A stretch of 64,000 bases of DNA from Microcella humidisoli (lineage in GTDB: Bacteria; Actinomycetota; Actinomycetes; Actinomycetales; Microbacteriaceae): contig NZ_CP101497.1 in assembly GCF_024362325.1 (NCBI RefSeq), positions 248,001-312,000 on the forward strand, in the 5' to 3' direction. Positions 1-8,754 of the stretch are shown here, piece after piece. Within the stretch, counting starts at the first letter, position 1; every line of letters begins with the position of its first letter. The position numbers were made by a program, and so were the translations under genes. The notes beneath the pieces are model-generated. The model made no database searches. It was not told the DNA's origin and saw nothing but the letters and a program-made list of their open reading frames with translations.

Positions 1-153
1 GTCGCCGTCGTGACGACGATCGCGGCGGGCGGCATTCTGGCGATGGTCGCCAACACGATGATTCCCGAGGCGTTCGCGGCCGACCGCTCGTTCACGGGAC
101 TGTGGTCGGCGCTCGGCTTCGCCCTGGCGTTCGCGCTCTACCAGCTCGGGTAG
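1..153 (+). CDS. ZIP-family metal transporter, C-terminal end (partial)
   Basis: The window opens inside a gene; 50 codons are visible before the TAG stop. The translation is two hydrophobic segments. The first carries AGGILAMVANTMIPEAF, which resembles the late transmembrane helix of ZIP/GufA divalent-metal transporters, where a small-residue and acidic motif lines the pore. The last helix ends in ALYQLG. A ZIP-type zinc or manganese importer is the best reading, but the start and most of the protein lie outside the window. Two strong hairpins follow the stop. Confidence 0.6.
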   Translation, partial: VAVVTTIAAGGILAMVANTMIPEAFAADRSFTGLWSALGFALAFALYQLG

Positions 154-167
154 CGCGCAGAAGAGAT

Positions 168-203
168 CCGCTGCCGGGCGGCCACCACAGCGCCCGGCAG
201 CGG
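168..203. terminator. Hairpin between convergent genes (bidirectional terminator candidate)
   Basis: A perfect 13-bp inverted repeat (168-180 with 191-203) encloses a 10-nt loop. It lies between the stop of the ZIP gene and the stop of gabD, which converge. There is no U-tract, as is common for actinobacterial terminators. Confidence 0.7.
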
Positions 204-212
204 AAGAGGATG

Positions 213-234
213 CCGTCGGGCGAGCGCCCGACGG
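213..234. terminator. Second hairpin between convergent genes
   Basis: A perfect 10-bp inverted repeat (213-222 with 225-234) is separated by only two bases and sits just downstream of the gabD stop codon on the minus strand. Together with the hairpin at 168-203 it probably insulates the two convergent genes. Confidence 0.6.
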
Positions 235-243
235 TCACGACAC

Positions 244-1704
244 CTAGCTCTTCGGAACGAAGGTGTACTTCGTGGTGAGGTACTCGTCGATGCCCTCGAG
301 CGAGCCCTCGCGACCGATGCCCGACTGCTTCACGCCGCCGAAGGGCGCCGCGGCGTTGGAGATGACGCCCGCGTTGAGGCCCATCATGCCCGTCTCGAGG
401 CGGTCGATCATGCGCATGCCGCGCGCGAGATCCTGCGTGTAGACGTAGGAGATGAGCCCGTACTCGGTCGCGTTCGCGAGCTCGACGGCCTCGTCCTCGG
501 TGTCGAAGGGAACGATCGCGAGCACGGGGCCGAAGATCTCCTCCGTCAGCAGACGCGTGCCCGCGACGACACCCGTGATGACCGTGGCCGGGTAGAACGA
601 GCCGTCGCGGTCGGGGATCTGCCCGCCGGTCGTGACGGTCGCACCGCGCGCGACCGCGTCCTCGACGAGCTCGTGCGAGCCCTGCACCGCGTTGTCGTCG
701 ACGAGCGGGCCGATCTGCACGCCCTCCTCGGTGCCGCGGCCCATTTTCATCGACGCGACGCGCTCGGTGACACGGCGGCTGAACTCCTCCGCCACGTCGC
801 GCTGCACGAGGATGCGGTTGGCGGCCGTGCACGCCTGGCCGATGTTGCGGAACTTCGCGAGCATGACGCCGTCGATGGCCTTGTCGAGATCGGCGTCGGC
901 GAAGACGACGAAGGGGGCGTTGCCGCCGAGCTCCATCGAGGTGCGCAGGATTCCGTCGGCGGCCTGCTTCATGAGCACGCGGCCGACCTCGGTCGAGCCG
1001 GTGAAGCTGAGCTTGCGCAGGCGCGGGTCGGCGATGATCTCGGCCGACAGGGCACCCGACTTGGCCGTCGTGACGACGTTGACGACGCCCTTCGGCAGGC
1101 CGGCGTCTTCGAGCGTCTTGACGAAGTACATCGTCGTGAGCGGGGTGAGCGCGGCGGGCTTGATGATCGAGGTGCAGCCGGCGGCGATCGCGGGCGCGAT
1201 CTTGCGCGTGGCCATGGCGAGCGGGAAGTTCCAGGGCGTGATGAGGAACGACGGCCCGACGGGAGCGTGCGAGACCACGATGTGGCCCGTGCCCTCGGGG
1301 TTCTCGCCGAAACGGCCCGTGATGCGCACCGCCTCCTCGCTGAACCAGCGCAGGAACTCGGCGCCGTAGGTGACCTCACCGCGCGACTCGGCGAGCGGCT
1401 TGCCCATCTCGAGCGTCATGAGCAGGGCGAACTCGTCGGCCCGCTCGATGACGAGCTCCCAGGCCTTGCGCAGCAGCTCGGCACGCACGCGAGGCGCGGT
1501 CGCGGCCCAGCTCGCCTGGGCGGCGGCCGCGGCATCCATCGCCTTCTTGCCGTCGGCGACCGAGGCGCTCGCGATCTCGGCGAGCACGGCGCCGGTCGAC
1601 GGGTCGGTGACGGTCATGGTCGCGCCGCCCTCGGCGTCGATCCACGCGCCGTCGATGTAGAGGCCGCGGGGGACCTTCGCGAGCAGTTCGGCTTCGGTGA
1701 TCAT
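244..1704 (-). CDS. gabD: NAD(P)-dependent succinate-semialdehyde dehydrogenase
   Basis: This 486-residue protein has the normal length and layout of an aldehyde dehydrogenase. The cofactor-binding motif TPWNFPLA is present, with the catalytic Glu in ELGGNAPF near residue 258 and the catalytic Cys in GQACTAANR near residue 292. It would oxidise succinate semialdehyde to succinate in the cytoplasm, completing the GABA shunt. It lies 72 nt downstream of gabT on the same strand, so the two enzymes are probably co-transcribed. The ATG start has an AAGGGA ribosome site. Specificity is inferred from the gabT neighbour; glutarate semialdehyde is a possible alternative. Confidence 0.9.
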   Translation of the reverse strand: MITEAELLAKVPRGLYIDGAWIDAEGGATMTVTDPSTGAVLAEIASASVADGKKAMDAAAAAQASWAATAPRVRAELLRKAWELVIERADEFALLMTLEMGKPLAESRGEVTYGAEFLRWFSEEAVRITGRFGENPEGTGHIVVSHAPVGPSFLITPWNFPLAMATRKIAPAIAAGCTSIIKPAALTPLTTMYFVKTLEDAGLPKGVVNVVTTAKSGALSAEIIADPRLRKLSFTGSTEVGRVLMKQAADGILRTSMELGGNAPFVVFADADLDKAIDGVMLAKFRNIGQACTAANRILVQRDVAEEFSRRVTERVASMKMGRGTEEGVQIGPLVDDNAVQGSHELVEDAVARGATVTTGGQIPDRDGSFYPATVITGVVAGTRLLTEEIFGPVLAIVPFDTEDEAVELANATEYGLISYVYTQDLARGMRMIDRLETGMMGLNAGVISNAAAPFGGVKQSGIGREGSLEGIDEYLTTKYTFVPKS

Positions 1705-1776
1705 GGGATTCCCTTTTCGCTGGTGATCGGATGCGGTGGTGGCGGATCCGCGGATGGATGGAGTGGTGCTGGTGGC

Positions 1777-3129
1777 TCAGTTGGCGGCGAGCGCCTCGGC
1801 GATGACGCCGATGCCCTCGCGCAGCAGGTCGTCGCCGATCGACAGGGGCGGCAGCAGGCGGATGACGTTGCCGTCGGTGCCGCAGGTGAGCACCACGACG
1901 CCGTTCACGTGGCAGTGCTTCGCGACGCGACCGGTGAGCGCCGCATCCGGAGCCCCGTTCTCGTCGACGAGCTCGATCGCCATCATGGCGCCGCGTCCGC
2001 GGATGTCGCCGATGCGGGCGTCGCGCGCCTGAAGGGCGGTGAGCTCGTCACGGATGATCGTCTCGAGCTCGAGCGCCCGCCCGAGCAGATCGTGCTCGTC
2101 GTAGGCCTTCAGGGCACCGAGGGCCGCGGCCGTCGCGATGGGGTTGCCGCCGTAGGTGCCGCCGAGGCCGCCCGCGTGGGGAGCATCCATGATCTCGGCC
2201 TTGCCGGTGACGGCCGCGAGCGGAAGACCGCCCGCGATGCCCTTGGCGAGGGTGATGAGGTCGGGCACGATGCCCTCATGCTCGCTCGCGAACATCTGAC
2301 CGGTGCGGGCGAAGCCCGTCTGCACCTCGTCGGCGATGAAGACGACATTGTTCGCGTTGGCCCAGGCCTGCAGCGCGGGGAGGAAGCCCTCGGCGGGCAC
2401 GACGAAGCCGCCCTCGCCCTGGATGGGCTCGATGATGATGGCCGCGAGGCGGTCGGCGCCGATCTGGCGCTCCATCATGTGGATGGCGCGGGAAGCCGCC
2501 TCGGCACCGCTGAGCCCGTCACGGTAGGGGTACGACATGGGCGCGCGGTAGACGTCGGGAGCGAAGGGGCCGAAGCCGGCCTTGTAGGGCATGGCTTTGG
2601 CGGTGAGCGCCATCGTGAGGTTGGTGCGGCCGTGGTAGCCGTGGTCGAAGGCGACGACGGCCGACTTGCCCGTGTAGTAGCGCGCGATCTTGATGGCGTT
2701 CTCGACGGCCTCGGCGCCCGAGTTGAAGAGCGCGGTGCGCTTGGCGTGGTCGCCCGGGGTCAGTCGGTTGAGCGCCTCGGCGACCTCGACGTAGCCGTCG
2801 TAGGGGGTGATCGTGAAGCACGTGTGCGTGAAGCGCTGCACCTGCTCGATGACGGCCGCGGTGACGTGCGGGTCGGCATTGCCGACGTTCGTGACGGCGA
2901 TGCCCGAGCCGAGGTCGATGAGCGAGTTGCCGTCGACGTCGACGATCACACCACCGCCAGCGGCGACCGCGTAGACCGGCATCATGGTGCCGACACCGGC
3001 CGAGACGGCGGCCTGCTTGCGCGCGATGAGGGCCTCGCTCTTCGGGCCCGGGATGCTCGTCACGAGCTCGCGGCGCTGCGGCAGGCTCGGCCCGCCGAGA
3101 ATCGTGGGGGCGTCGATCGTCATGCTCAT
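1777..3129 (-). CDS. gabT: 4-aminobutyrate--2-oxoglutarate transaminase
   Basis: This 450-residue class III PLP-dependent aminotransferase would convert GABA and 2-oxoglutarate to succinate semialdehyde and glutamate. Visible motifs are NSGAEAVENAIKIAR, the PLP-phosphate region DHGYHGRTN, the aspartate in FIADEVQTGF and the Schiff-base lysine in ITLAKGIAGGL near residue 296. I chose ATG at 3129. The frame stays open further upstream, but that part runs through the regulatory palindrome and looks non-coding. A TACTCT box ends 6 nt before this ATG, suggesting a leaderless mRNA. gabD follows, and the PucR-type regulator is divergent. Confidence 0.92.
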   Translation of the reverse strand: MSMTIDAPTILGGPSLPQRRELVTSIPGPKSEALIARKQAAVSAGVGTMMPVYAVAAGGGVIVDVDGNSLIDLGSGIAVTNVGNADPHVTAAVIEQVQRFTHTCFTITPYDGYVEVAEALNRLTPGDHAKRTALFNSGAEAVENAIKIARYYTGKSAVVAFDHGYHGRTNLTMALTAKAMPYKAGFGPFAPDVYRAPMSYPYRDGLSGAEAASRAIHMMERQIGADRLAAIIIEPIQGEGGFVVPAEGFLPALQAWANANNVVFIADEVQTGFARTGQMFASEHEGIVPDLITLAKGIAGGLPLAAVTGKAEIMDAPHAGGLGGTYGGNPIATAAALGALKAYDEHDLLGRALELETIIRDELTALQARDARIGDIRGRGAMMAIELVDENGAPDAALTGRVAKHCHVNGVVVLTCGTDGNVIRLLPPLSIGDDLLREGIGVIAEALAAN

Positions 3130-3135
3130 GCCGCA

Positions 3136-3141
3136 AGAGTA
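3136..3141 (-). promoter_or_regulatory. -10 box of gabT, leaderless
   Basis: On the minus strand TACTCT is followed by six bases and then the gabT ATG, so transcription would begin at or next to the start codon. No good -35 box is visible, which fits an activator-dependent promoter. Confidence 0.45.
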
Positions 3142-3163
3142 GGGCCGCGCGACCGCCGGTGGC

Positions 3164-3180
3164 GTGTACGCGCTGTACAC
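3164..3180. promoter_or_regulatory. Palindromic operator in the gabT/pucR-type divergent promoter
   Basis: GTGTAC and GTACAC form a perfect inverted repeat with a 5-nt spacer; a further half-site GTACAC lies at 3206-3211. The palindrome is centred about 43 bp upstream of the predicted gabT transcription start, where an activator bound next to RNA polymerase would sit. The likely ligand is the PucR-family protein encoded just downstream on the plus strand. This assignment is an inference from position and symmetry. Confidence 0.6.
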
Positions 3181-3269
3181 GATGGGCCGAAACACTCGAC
3201 ATCGCGTACACGCAGGAGGTAGGGTCGGCGCGTCCCCGTCCGCGACTCCCGAATGCAAGGAACCCGCGC

Positions 3270-4403
3270 ATGCCCGTCACCCTCGACGCCGTGCTTGCTC
3301 GCCGCGAGCTGCAGCTTCGGCTGATCTGGGCCGACGATTCAGCCCGCGCCCGCGCGTGGGGGTGGGTGCATTCGAGCGACCTCGCCGACCCGACTCCCTT
3401 CCTCTCCCCCGGAGACGCTCTGCTCACCACCGGAACGCAGTGGGCGAGCGATGACGACATCGCCCCCTGGGTCGCGCGCCTCGCCGAGGCGGGGGTTCCC
3501 GCCGTCGGCTTCGGCACCGAGGTCATCCGCGATGGCACACCGGATGCCCTCGCCGAGGCCTGCGCCGCGCACGGCATCGCCCTGCTCGAAGTGCCCTACC
3601 GCACGCCGTTCATCGCCGTGGCCCGCGCGGTCGCCGACCTCGATGCGGAGGAGCGCTACGCGCGCGTGCGCTGGACGCTCGAGACGCAGCGCGCCATCGC
3701 CGTCGCCGCCCTGCGCCCGACCGGCCTCGCGGCCGTCGTCGCCGAGCTCGCCCGCCGCATCGGCGCCGAGGCCGGCATCGTCGGCGCGAACGGCGACGTG
3801 CTCGGAACGACGCCCCCCGCGGCCGTGCTCGACGAAGCGCTCGGCATGCTGCGCGCGGGCCGTCGCGCCGCACGCGCGGTCGACGACTGGAGCCTGCAGA
3901 CCGTCGGCGCCGCCACCGCCCTCACCGGCGTGCTCGCGATCGGCCCCGGTTCGCCGCACGACGACGCCGAGCGCGCCGTCGTCACGAGCGTCGTCGCCCT
4001 CGCCGGCCTCGCCGGCGTCGCCGACACGGATGCGCTCGTCGCCGAGGCGGCCGAGACCGCCGGGCGCCTCGCGGCCCTGCGCTCGGCCGTGCAGGCGGCA
4101 CTCGTCGCCAGCGAGCCATCCCCCGCGCTCGCGCCGGCACCCCGCGACCCCGACGATCCGGCCGCGCTCGTGCAGCCATTGCTCGAGCACGACGCCCTGA
4201 CCGGCGACGACCTCATCGGCACGCTCGGCACCTGGCTGCGGTGCGACGCCGTGGCCGAGGCGGCGGCGCTGCGGCTGGGCATCCATCGGCACACCGTTCG
4301 GGCGCGCCTGCGACGCGCGGCCGAACTGCTCGAGCGCGACCTCGACGCGTTCCCGGCCCGCGCCGAGGTCTGGACGGCGCTGCAGGCCATCGGGCGGGCG
4401 TGA
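3270..4403 (+). CDS. PucR-family transcriptional regulator (probable GABA pathway activator)
   Basis: This 377-residue cytoplasmic regulator begins with a PucR N-terminal domain (motif DALLTTGTQWASD, about residues 50-63) and ends with a PucR-type helix-turn-helix, visible as LRLGIHRHTVRARLRRAAELL near the C-terminus. The family includes regulators of purine, proline and GABA catabolism that respond to a pathway metabolite. It is divergent from gabT with a shared palindrome between them, so control of gabTD is the natural inference. ATG 3270 has AAGGAA upstream. An in-frame extension upstream has no protein-like sequence. Confidence 0.85.
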   Translation: MPVTLDAVLARRELQLRLIWADDSARARAWGWVHSSDLADPTPFLSPGDALLTTGTQWASDDDIAPWVARLAEAGVPAVGFGTEVIRDGTPDALAEACAAHGIALLEVPYRTPFIAVARAVADLDAEERYARVRWTLETQRAIAVAALRPTGLAAVVAELARRIGAEAGIVGANGDVLGTTPPAAVLDEALGMLRAGRRAARAVDDWSLQTVGAATALTGVLAIGPGSPHDDAERAVVTSVVALAGLAGVADTDALVAEAAETAGRLAALRSAVQAALVASEPSPALAPAPRDPDDPAALVQPLLEHDALTGDDLIGTLGTWLRCDAVAEAAALRLGIHRHTVRARLRRAAELLERDLDAFPARAEVWTALQAIGRA

Positions 4404-4414
4404 CCGCGCGGTTC

Positions 4415-4420
4415 TAGACT
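4415..4420 (+). promoter_or_regulatory. -10 box for tRNA-Leu
   Basis: TAGACT ends 10 nt before the mature 5' end of the tRNA, in position to start a short-leader precursor. No clear -35 box is visible. Confidence 0.4.
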
Positions 4421-4430
4421 GGCGGCACTC

Positions 4431-4511
4431 GCGGGAGTGGTGAAATGGCAGACACGCAGGATTTAGGTTCCTGTGCCTTCGGGCGTGAGGGTTCAAGTCC
4501 CTCCTTCCGCA
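4431..4511 (+). tRNA. tRNA-Leu (anticodon UAG)
   Basis: The acceptor arms GCGGGAG and CTTCCGC pair, including one G-T wobble. The anticodon stem CAGGA/TCCTG holds the 7-nt loop TTTAGGT with anticodon TAG, which reads CUN leucine codons. A short variable arm follows, then the T arm containing GGTTCAAGTCC. The discriminator base is A at 4511 and CCA is not encoded. Confidence 0.93.
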
Positions 4512-4566
4512 CGAGGTTGACGGGGTACCCTGATGCCACCTTCCCCACGATCGACGGAGCCGCCGC

Positions 4567-5361
4567 ATGATGCCCATGGACCTCGGGTTGTTCGACGTCG
4601 AGGCATGGATCACCGGCGCCGGTCAGTGGGGCCTGCTGCTCGTGTGCGCCATCGTCTTCATCGAGACCGGGCTGCTCATCGGGTTCCTGCTGCCGGGCGA
4701 CACCCTCCTGCTCATCACGGGCATCCTGACCTTCACCGGGGTCATCCCCCAGCCCATCTGGCTCGTCGTGCTGTGCATCTTCATCGCGGCCGTGCTCGGC
4801 GATCAGCTCGGGTACTACATCGGCTACAAGGCCGGGCCGCCGATCTTCGAGCGCAAGTCAGCGGGCTTCTTCAGTAAGAAGAGCGTCGCGCGCACCGAGT
4901 ACTTCTTCGCCCGCTACGGCGGCTGGGCCGTCACGATCGCCCGATTCATCGGCGTCGTGCGCACGATCGCCCCCGTCGCCGCGGGCGTGGGCAAGATGCC
5001 CTACAAGAAGTTCCTCTTCTTCAATATCCTCGGCGCCTTCCTCTGGGGTGTCGGGCTGCCGCTCATCGGCTGGGGCGCCGCCCACATCCCCGGCGTCGCC
5101 GAGGTCGTCACCGAGTACATCGAGATCGTGTTCCTCGTCGTCATCGGCATGGCCGTGGCGGGCATCGCGTGGCACCTCGGTCGCGAGCAGTGGGAGAAGC
5201 GCCAGGAGGCCAAGGCCGCGGCGGCCGGCGAGCCCGTGCCCGAGGTCGAGATCTGGGTCGACGAGTCGGCGCACGACGGGCGCCATGAGGCCGAGCACCC
5301 GAAGGCCGGCTACGGCGTGGGCCCGCACGACGGCAAGCACGAGAAGCAGCCGCCGAGCTGA
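4567..5361 (+). CDS. DedA-family (VTT domain) membrane protein
   Basis: This 264-residue integral membrane protein has the DedA signature: an early amphipathic segment with ETGLLIGFLLPGDTLL, then the ARFIGVVRTIAPVAAGVGKM region near residues 120-140, then a further membrane helix. DedA/VTT proteins are linked to lipid-carrier and phospholipid translocation and to envelope homeostasis. The last 60 or so residues form a charged cytoplasmic tail, which is longer than in most members. The start ATGATG follows GGAG. The gene is convergent with mntH, with 20 nt between the stops. Confidence 0.87.
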   Translation: MMPMDLGLFDVEAWITGAGQWGLLLVCAIVFIETGLLIGFLLPGDTLLLITGILTFTGVIPQPIWLVVLCIFIAAVLGDQLGYYIGYKAGPPIFERKSAGFFSKKSVARTEYFFARYGGWAVTIARFIGVVRTIAPVAAGVGKMPYKKFLFFNILGAFLWGVGLPLIGWGAAHIPGVAEVVTEYIEIVFLVVIGMAVAGIAWHLGREQWEKRQEAKAAAAGEPVPEVEIWVDESAHDGRHEAEHPKAGYGVGPHDGKHEKQPPS

Positions 5362-5381
5362 GGCCGTGCGGCCGCGGGCGG

Positions 5382-6671
5382 TCAGCCGCCGATCGCGAGC
5401 AGCACGAGCAGCGTCACGTTGAGCGCGATGAGCAGCCCGGCGCACACGATCGCGAGCGCGGTGGTGAGCATCCGGTTGACCGATTCGCCCATGAGGGCCC
5501 GGTCGGCCGTCAGCCGCACGAGCGGGATGAGCGCGAACGGGATGCCGAAGCTCAGCACGACCTGGCTGAGCACGAGGGCGAGCGTGGGGTCGACGCCGAA
5601 CGCCAGCAGCGCGAGCGCCGGGATGATCGTGATGACGCGCCGCACGAGAAGCGGGATGCGCACGCGCAGCAGCCCCTTCATGATCTCCGCGCCGGCATAG
5701 GCGCCCACCGAGGTCGAGGCGAGCCCGCTCGCGAGCAGCGCGATCGCGAACAGCAGGGCGACGGCCGGACCGAGCGCGGCCCCGAGCGCCGCGTGCGCCC
5801 CCTCGAGCGTGTCGGTGCCCTCGACGCCCTGCAGGTTGGCCGCGGCGACGAGAAGCATGACGACGTTGACCGAGCCGGCGATGGCGAGCGCGATCGTCAC
5901 GTCGATGCGCGTCGCCCGCAGCACGGTCGTGCGCTCGCCTCCGGCGGCGACCTGGCCGAAGCGGTCGCGCGTGAGGGCCGAGTGGGCGTAGATCGCGTGC
6001 GGCATGACCGTGGCGCCCAGGATGCTCGTCGCGAGCAGCACGCTCTCGGTGCCGTCGAACCGCGGCAGCAGACCGGCCGCGGCAGCCGCGGGGTCGGGCG
6101 GACCGATCACGAGCCCCGCGCAGAAGCCGATGACGATGATGAGGATCAGCCCGGTGATGACGCGCTCGAAGATGCGCACGCCGCCGCGCTGGCTCTGCAC
6201 GACGAGCAGCAGCATCGACACGATGCCCGTGATGACGCCACCGACGACGAGCGGCAGGTCGAACAGCAGGGAGAGCGCGACCGCGCCGCCGATGACCTCG
6301 GCGACGTCGGTGGCCATGGCGACGAGCTCGGCCTGACCCCAGTAGGCGAGCCGCGCGGGGCGGCGTCGGAAGCGCTGCCCGAGCGCCTCGGGCAGGCTCA
6401 GCCCCGTGACGATGCCGAGCTTGGCCGAGAGGTATTGGATGAGCCAGGCCATGATGTTGCCCGTCACGACGACCCACACGAGCAGGTAGCCGAACAGCGC
6501 CCCGGCCGTCATGTTCGCGGCGACGTTGCCGGGGTCGAGGTAGGCGACGCCCGCAACCATCGCGGGGCCCAGCATCGGCGCGATGATGAGGCCGCCGCGG
6601 GCGGCGATCACCCGTGCGTCGCGGGTGGGGGGCACATCGGTCGGCGGAAGCGCATCCGGATTTTTCGGCAC
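5382..6671 (-). CDS. mntH: Nramp-family Mn2+/Fe2+ transporter
   Basis: This 429-residue, about 11-helix transporter shows the metal-binding DPGN motif in the first helix (Asp46, Asn49) and the MPH motif in the sixth helix, both diagnostic of Nramp proteins that import divalent metal with protons. It lies 9 nt downstream of a DtxR/MntR-type regulator gene on the same strand and is probably co-transcribed with it. The substrate is most likely manganese, inferred from the regulator pairing. Confidence 0.92.
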   Translation of the reverse strand: MPKNPDALPPTDVPPTRDARVIAARGGLIIAPMLGPAMVAGVAYLDPGNVAANMTAGALFGYLLVWVVVTGNIMAWLIQYLSAKLGIVTGLSLPEALGQRFRRRPARLAYWGQAELVAMATDVAEVIGGAVALSLLFDLPLVVGGVITGIVSMLLLVVQSQRGGVRIFERVITGLILIIVIGFCAGLVIGPPDPAAAAAGLLPRFDGTESVLLATSILGATVMPHAIYAHSALTRDRFGQVAAGGERTTVLRATRIDVTIALAIAGSVNVVMLLVAAANLQGVEGTDTLEGAHAALGAALGPAVALLFAIALLASGLASTSVGAYAGAEIMKGLLRVRIPLLVRRVITIIPALALLAFGVDPTLALVLSQVVLSFGIPFALIPLVRLTADRALMGESVNRMLTTALAIVCAGLLIALNVTLLVLLAIGG

Positions 6672-6680
6672 ACCGAAATA

Positions 6681-7385
6681 TTAGACCTCGGGGCGAGCCT
6701 CGAGCCACACCGACCCGGCGACCGCGGGCGAGACGACGATCTCGGTGCCCGCGCGGCGCAGGATCGCGACGCCCGCGCCGCCCTCGGGCGACTCGCCCAC
6801 CCAGACGGGCTCATCGAGCTCGATGCCGAGCTGGTCGAGCACGCGTAGCACGTCGGGGTCGCGGTCGCTGATGCGCACGACGCGCCCCGCGAAGCCGAAC
6901 GGAGCCTGGTCGAGGCGCACGGCATCCGGTCGACGCAGCGAGCCGTCGGCCGCCGGGATGATGTCGCCGTGCGGGTCGCGTTGCGGCCGCCCGAGCTGGG
7001 CGTCGATCGCGTCGAGCAGGCGATCGCTGAGCGCGTGCTCGAGCACCTCGGCCTCGTCGTGCACCTCATCCCAGCCGTACCCGTGCACGCGCACGAGCCA
7101 GGTCTCGATCAGCCGGTGCCGGCGCAGCATCGCGAGGGCGCGCTGCTCGCCCGCCGGCGTCAGAGTGATGGGGCCGTAGGGCCGGTGGTCGACAAGCCCG
7201 GCGGCGTGCAGCTTCTTGACCATCTCGGTGACGCTCGAGGGGGCGAGTCCCAGCCGGGTCGCGAGCTGGTTCGGCGTGATGGGGTCGGGTTGCCACTCGG
7301 TGTGCGAGTAGATCGTCTTGAGGTAGTCGTCGGCGGCGTCAACCGTGGTGCGGGGCACCGTGCGGGCGATGGGCGACGAGGACAT
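6681..7385 (-). CDS. mntR: DtxR/MntR-family metal-dependent regulator
   Basis: This 234-residue protein has an N-terminal winged helix (VDAADDYLKTIY followed by LATRLGLAPSSVTEMVKKL), a dimerisation and metal-binding domain (HRLIETWLV, and the EVHDEAEVLEH pattern), and a C-terminal SH3/FeoA-like domain. Such proteins bind DNA when loaded with Mn2+ or Fe2+ and repress uptake genes; mntH directly follows. The ATG lies 6 nt after a TAGGCT box, so the mRNA is probably leaderless. Confidence 0.88.
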   Translation of the reverse strand: MSSSPIARTVPRTTVDAADDYLKTIYSHTEWQPDPITPNQLATRLGLAPSSVTEMVKKLHAAGLVDHRPYGPITLTPAGEQRALAMLRRHRLIETWLVRVHGYGWDEVHDEAEVLEHALSDRLLDAIDAQLGRPQRDPHGDIIPAADGSLRRPDAVRLDQAPFGFAGRVVRISDRDPDVLRVLDQLGIELDEPVWVGESPEGGAGVAILRRAGTEIVVSPAVAGSVWLEARPEV

Positions 7386-7391
7386 GACTTC

Positions 7392-7397
7392 AGCCTA
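7392..7397 (-). promoter_or_regulatory. -10 box of mntR, leaderless
   Basis: TAGGCT on the minus strand is separated from the mntR ATG by six bases. It lies in the 23-nt gap between rdgB and mntR, so mntR-mntH can be transcribed independently of the murI-rph-rdgB operon. Confidence 0.6.
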
Positions 7398-7408
7398 CGA
7401 GTGACGGC

Positions 7409-8002
7409 CTACGCCGCGCCGTAGCGCGCGGCCAGCACCCGGGCGAGCGCCGCGAAGGCGCGCCCGCGGTGGCTGATCGCGTTCTTCTCGTCGGCGCTGA
7501 TCTCGGCGCTCGTCACGCTGAGCCCCTCGGGGATGAAGATGGGGTCGTAGCCGAAGCCGCCGACTCCCGCGGGTTCGAGGGCGATCGTGCCGGGCCACAC
7601 CCCGAGCTCGACGTGCTCGAAGGCAACGCCGTCGCGCGGGTCGACGAGGGCCGCCGCGCACGTGAACTGCGCGGCACGGTTCGACTCGTCGCCGAGGTTC
7701 GTGAGCACGAGCCGCAGGTTGGCCGTGTCATCGCGCTCACCCGAGTAGTGGGCGCTGTCGACCCCGGGGGCGCCGGCGAGGGCATCCACGCTCACGCCCG
7801 AATCGTCGGCGATGGCCGGCAGGCCCGTGTGGGCGGCCGCCGCGCGGGCCTTGATGAGCGCGTTGCCCGCGAAGCTGTCGGCATCTTCGACCGGGGCCGG
7901 GCCGTCGTAAGGCAGCAACTCGAGGCTCGGCAGGGCCGCCCCCAGGACGCGCTGCAGCTCGGCGACCTTGTGCGCGTTGTGCGTCGCGACGACGACGCGC
8001 AC
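7409..8002 (-). CDS. rdgB: XTP/dITP diphosphatase (RdgB/HAM1)
   Basis: This 197-residue house-cleaning enzyme hydrolyses non-canonical purine nucleoside triphosphates such as dITP and XTP to the monophosphate and pyrophosphate. The N-terminal ATHNAHKVAEL (the T/SxNxxK motif) and the DDSGVSVDAL active-site motif are present. The GTG start at 8002 lies 2 nt after the rph stop, which explains the absence of its own leader. It is the last gene of murI-rph-rdgB, a common actinobacterial operon. Confidence 0.92.
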   Translation of the reverse strand: MRVVVATHNAHKVAELQRVLGAALPSLELLPYDGPAPVEDADSFAGNALIKARAAAAHTGLPAIADDSGVSVDALAGAPGVDSAHYSGERDDTANLRLVLTNLGDESNRAAQFTCAAALVDPRDGVAFEHVELGVWPGTIALEPAGVGGFGYDPIFIPEGLSVTSAEISADEKNAISHRGRAFAALARVLAARYGAA

Positions 8003-8004
8003 GA

Positions 8005-8754
8005 CTACGCCCCGAGCGCGGCGCGCTGCTCGGCCGCGAGGTCGATGCAACCGCCGAGGGCGAGGTCGAGCAGGGCGTCGAGCTCGGCGCGATCGAAGGG
8101 CGCGCCCTCGGCCGTGCCCTGCACCTCGACGAAGTGGCCCGACCCGGTGACGACGACGTTCATGTCGGTCTCGGCCCGCACGTCTTCCACGTAGGCGAGG
8201 TCGAGCAGCGGGGTGCCGTCGATGATGCCGACGCTCACGGCGCTCACCGAATCCTTGAGGGCGACGGCCTTCTTGGCGATGAAGCCGCGCTCGCGGCCCC
8301 ACTCGATCGCGTCGGCGAGGGCGACGTAGGCCCCCGTGATCGCGGCCGTGCGCGTGCCGCCGTCGGCCTGCAGCACGTCGCAGTCGATGACGATCGTATT
8401 CTCGCCGAGCGCCTTCATGTCGACGACAGCGCGCAGGCTGCGACCGATGAGGCGCGAGATCTCGTGGGTGCGGCCGCCGACCTTGCCCTTGACGGCCTCG
8501 CGGTCCATACGGTCGTTCGTCGAGCGGGGCAGCATGCCGTACTCGGCCGTGACCCAGCCCTTGCCCTTGCCGGTCAGCCAGCGCGGCACGCCGTTCGTGA
8601 AGCTCGCCGTGCACAGCACCTTGGTGTTGCCGAAGCTGATGAGGGCGCTGCCTTCGGCCTGAGCGCTCCAGCCGCGCTCGATCGTGATGGGGCGCAGCTG
8701 GGATGCTGTGCGGCCGTCGGCGCGCAGGCCGGCGGATTCGGCGATCGTGGTCAT
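8005..8754 (-). CDS. rph: Ribonuclease PH
   Basis: This 249-residue phosphorolytic 3'-to-5' exoribonuclease trims tRNA 3' ends. Its full length and the conserved blocks [25 protein letters not shown] and [16 protein letters not shown] are clear. Its ATG overlaps the murI stop codon (ATGA), and rdgB follows within 2 nt, so the three genes are translationally coupled. Confidence 0.95.
   Translation of the reverse strand: MTTIAESAGLRADGRTASQLRPITIERGWSAQAEGSALISFGNTKVLCTASFTNGVPRWLTGKGKGWVTAEYGMLPRSTNDRMDREAVKGKVGGRTHEISRLIGRSLRAVVDMKALGENTIVIDCDVLQADGGTRTAAITGAYVALADAIEWGRERGFIAKKAVALKDSVSAVSVGIIDGTPLLDLAYVEDVRAETDMNVVVTGSGHFVEVQGTAEGAPFDRAELDALLDLALGGCIDLAAEQRAALGA

Noticed and set aside
673..3222. 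An 849-codon plus-strand open frame opposite gabD and gabT
   Set aside because: It is antisense to two well-conserved enzymes; the composition (Arg, Gly, Asp, His, Val) is that of a GC-rich shadow frame and it has no domain.
5362..5381. A terminator between the convergent dedA and mntH genes
   Set aside because: Only a 5-bp GC repeat fits in the 20-nt gap, which is too short to claim.
6672..6680. A manganese riboswitch or MntR box directly upstream of mntH
   Set aside because: Only 9 nt separate mntR and mntH, so there is no room; control is more likely at the mntR promoter, where I see no clear palindrome.
4858..6708. A 616-codon minus-strand frame across dedA and mntH
   Set aside because: It is an alternative frame of mntH and antisense to dedA, with Arg/Ala-rich low complexity and no recognisable motif.
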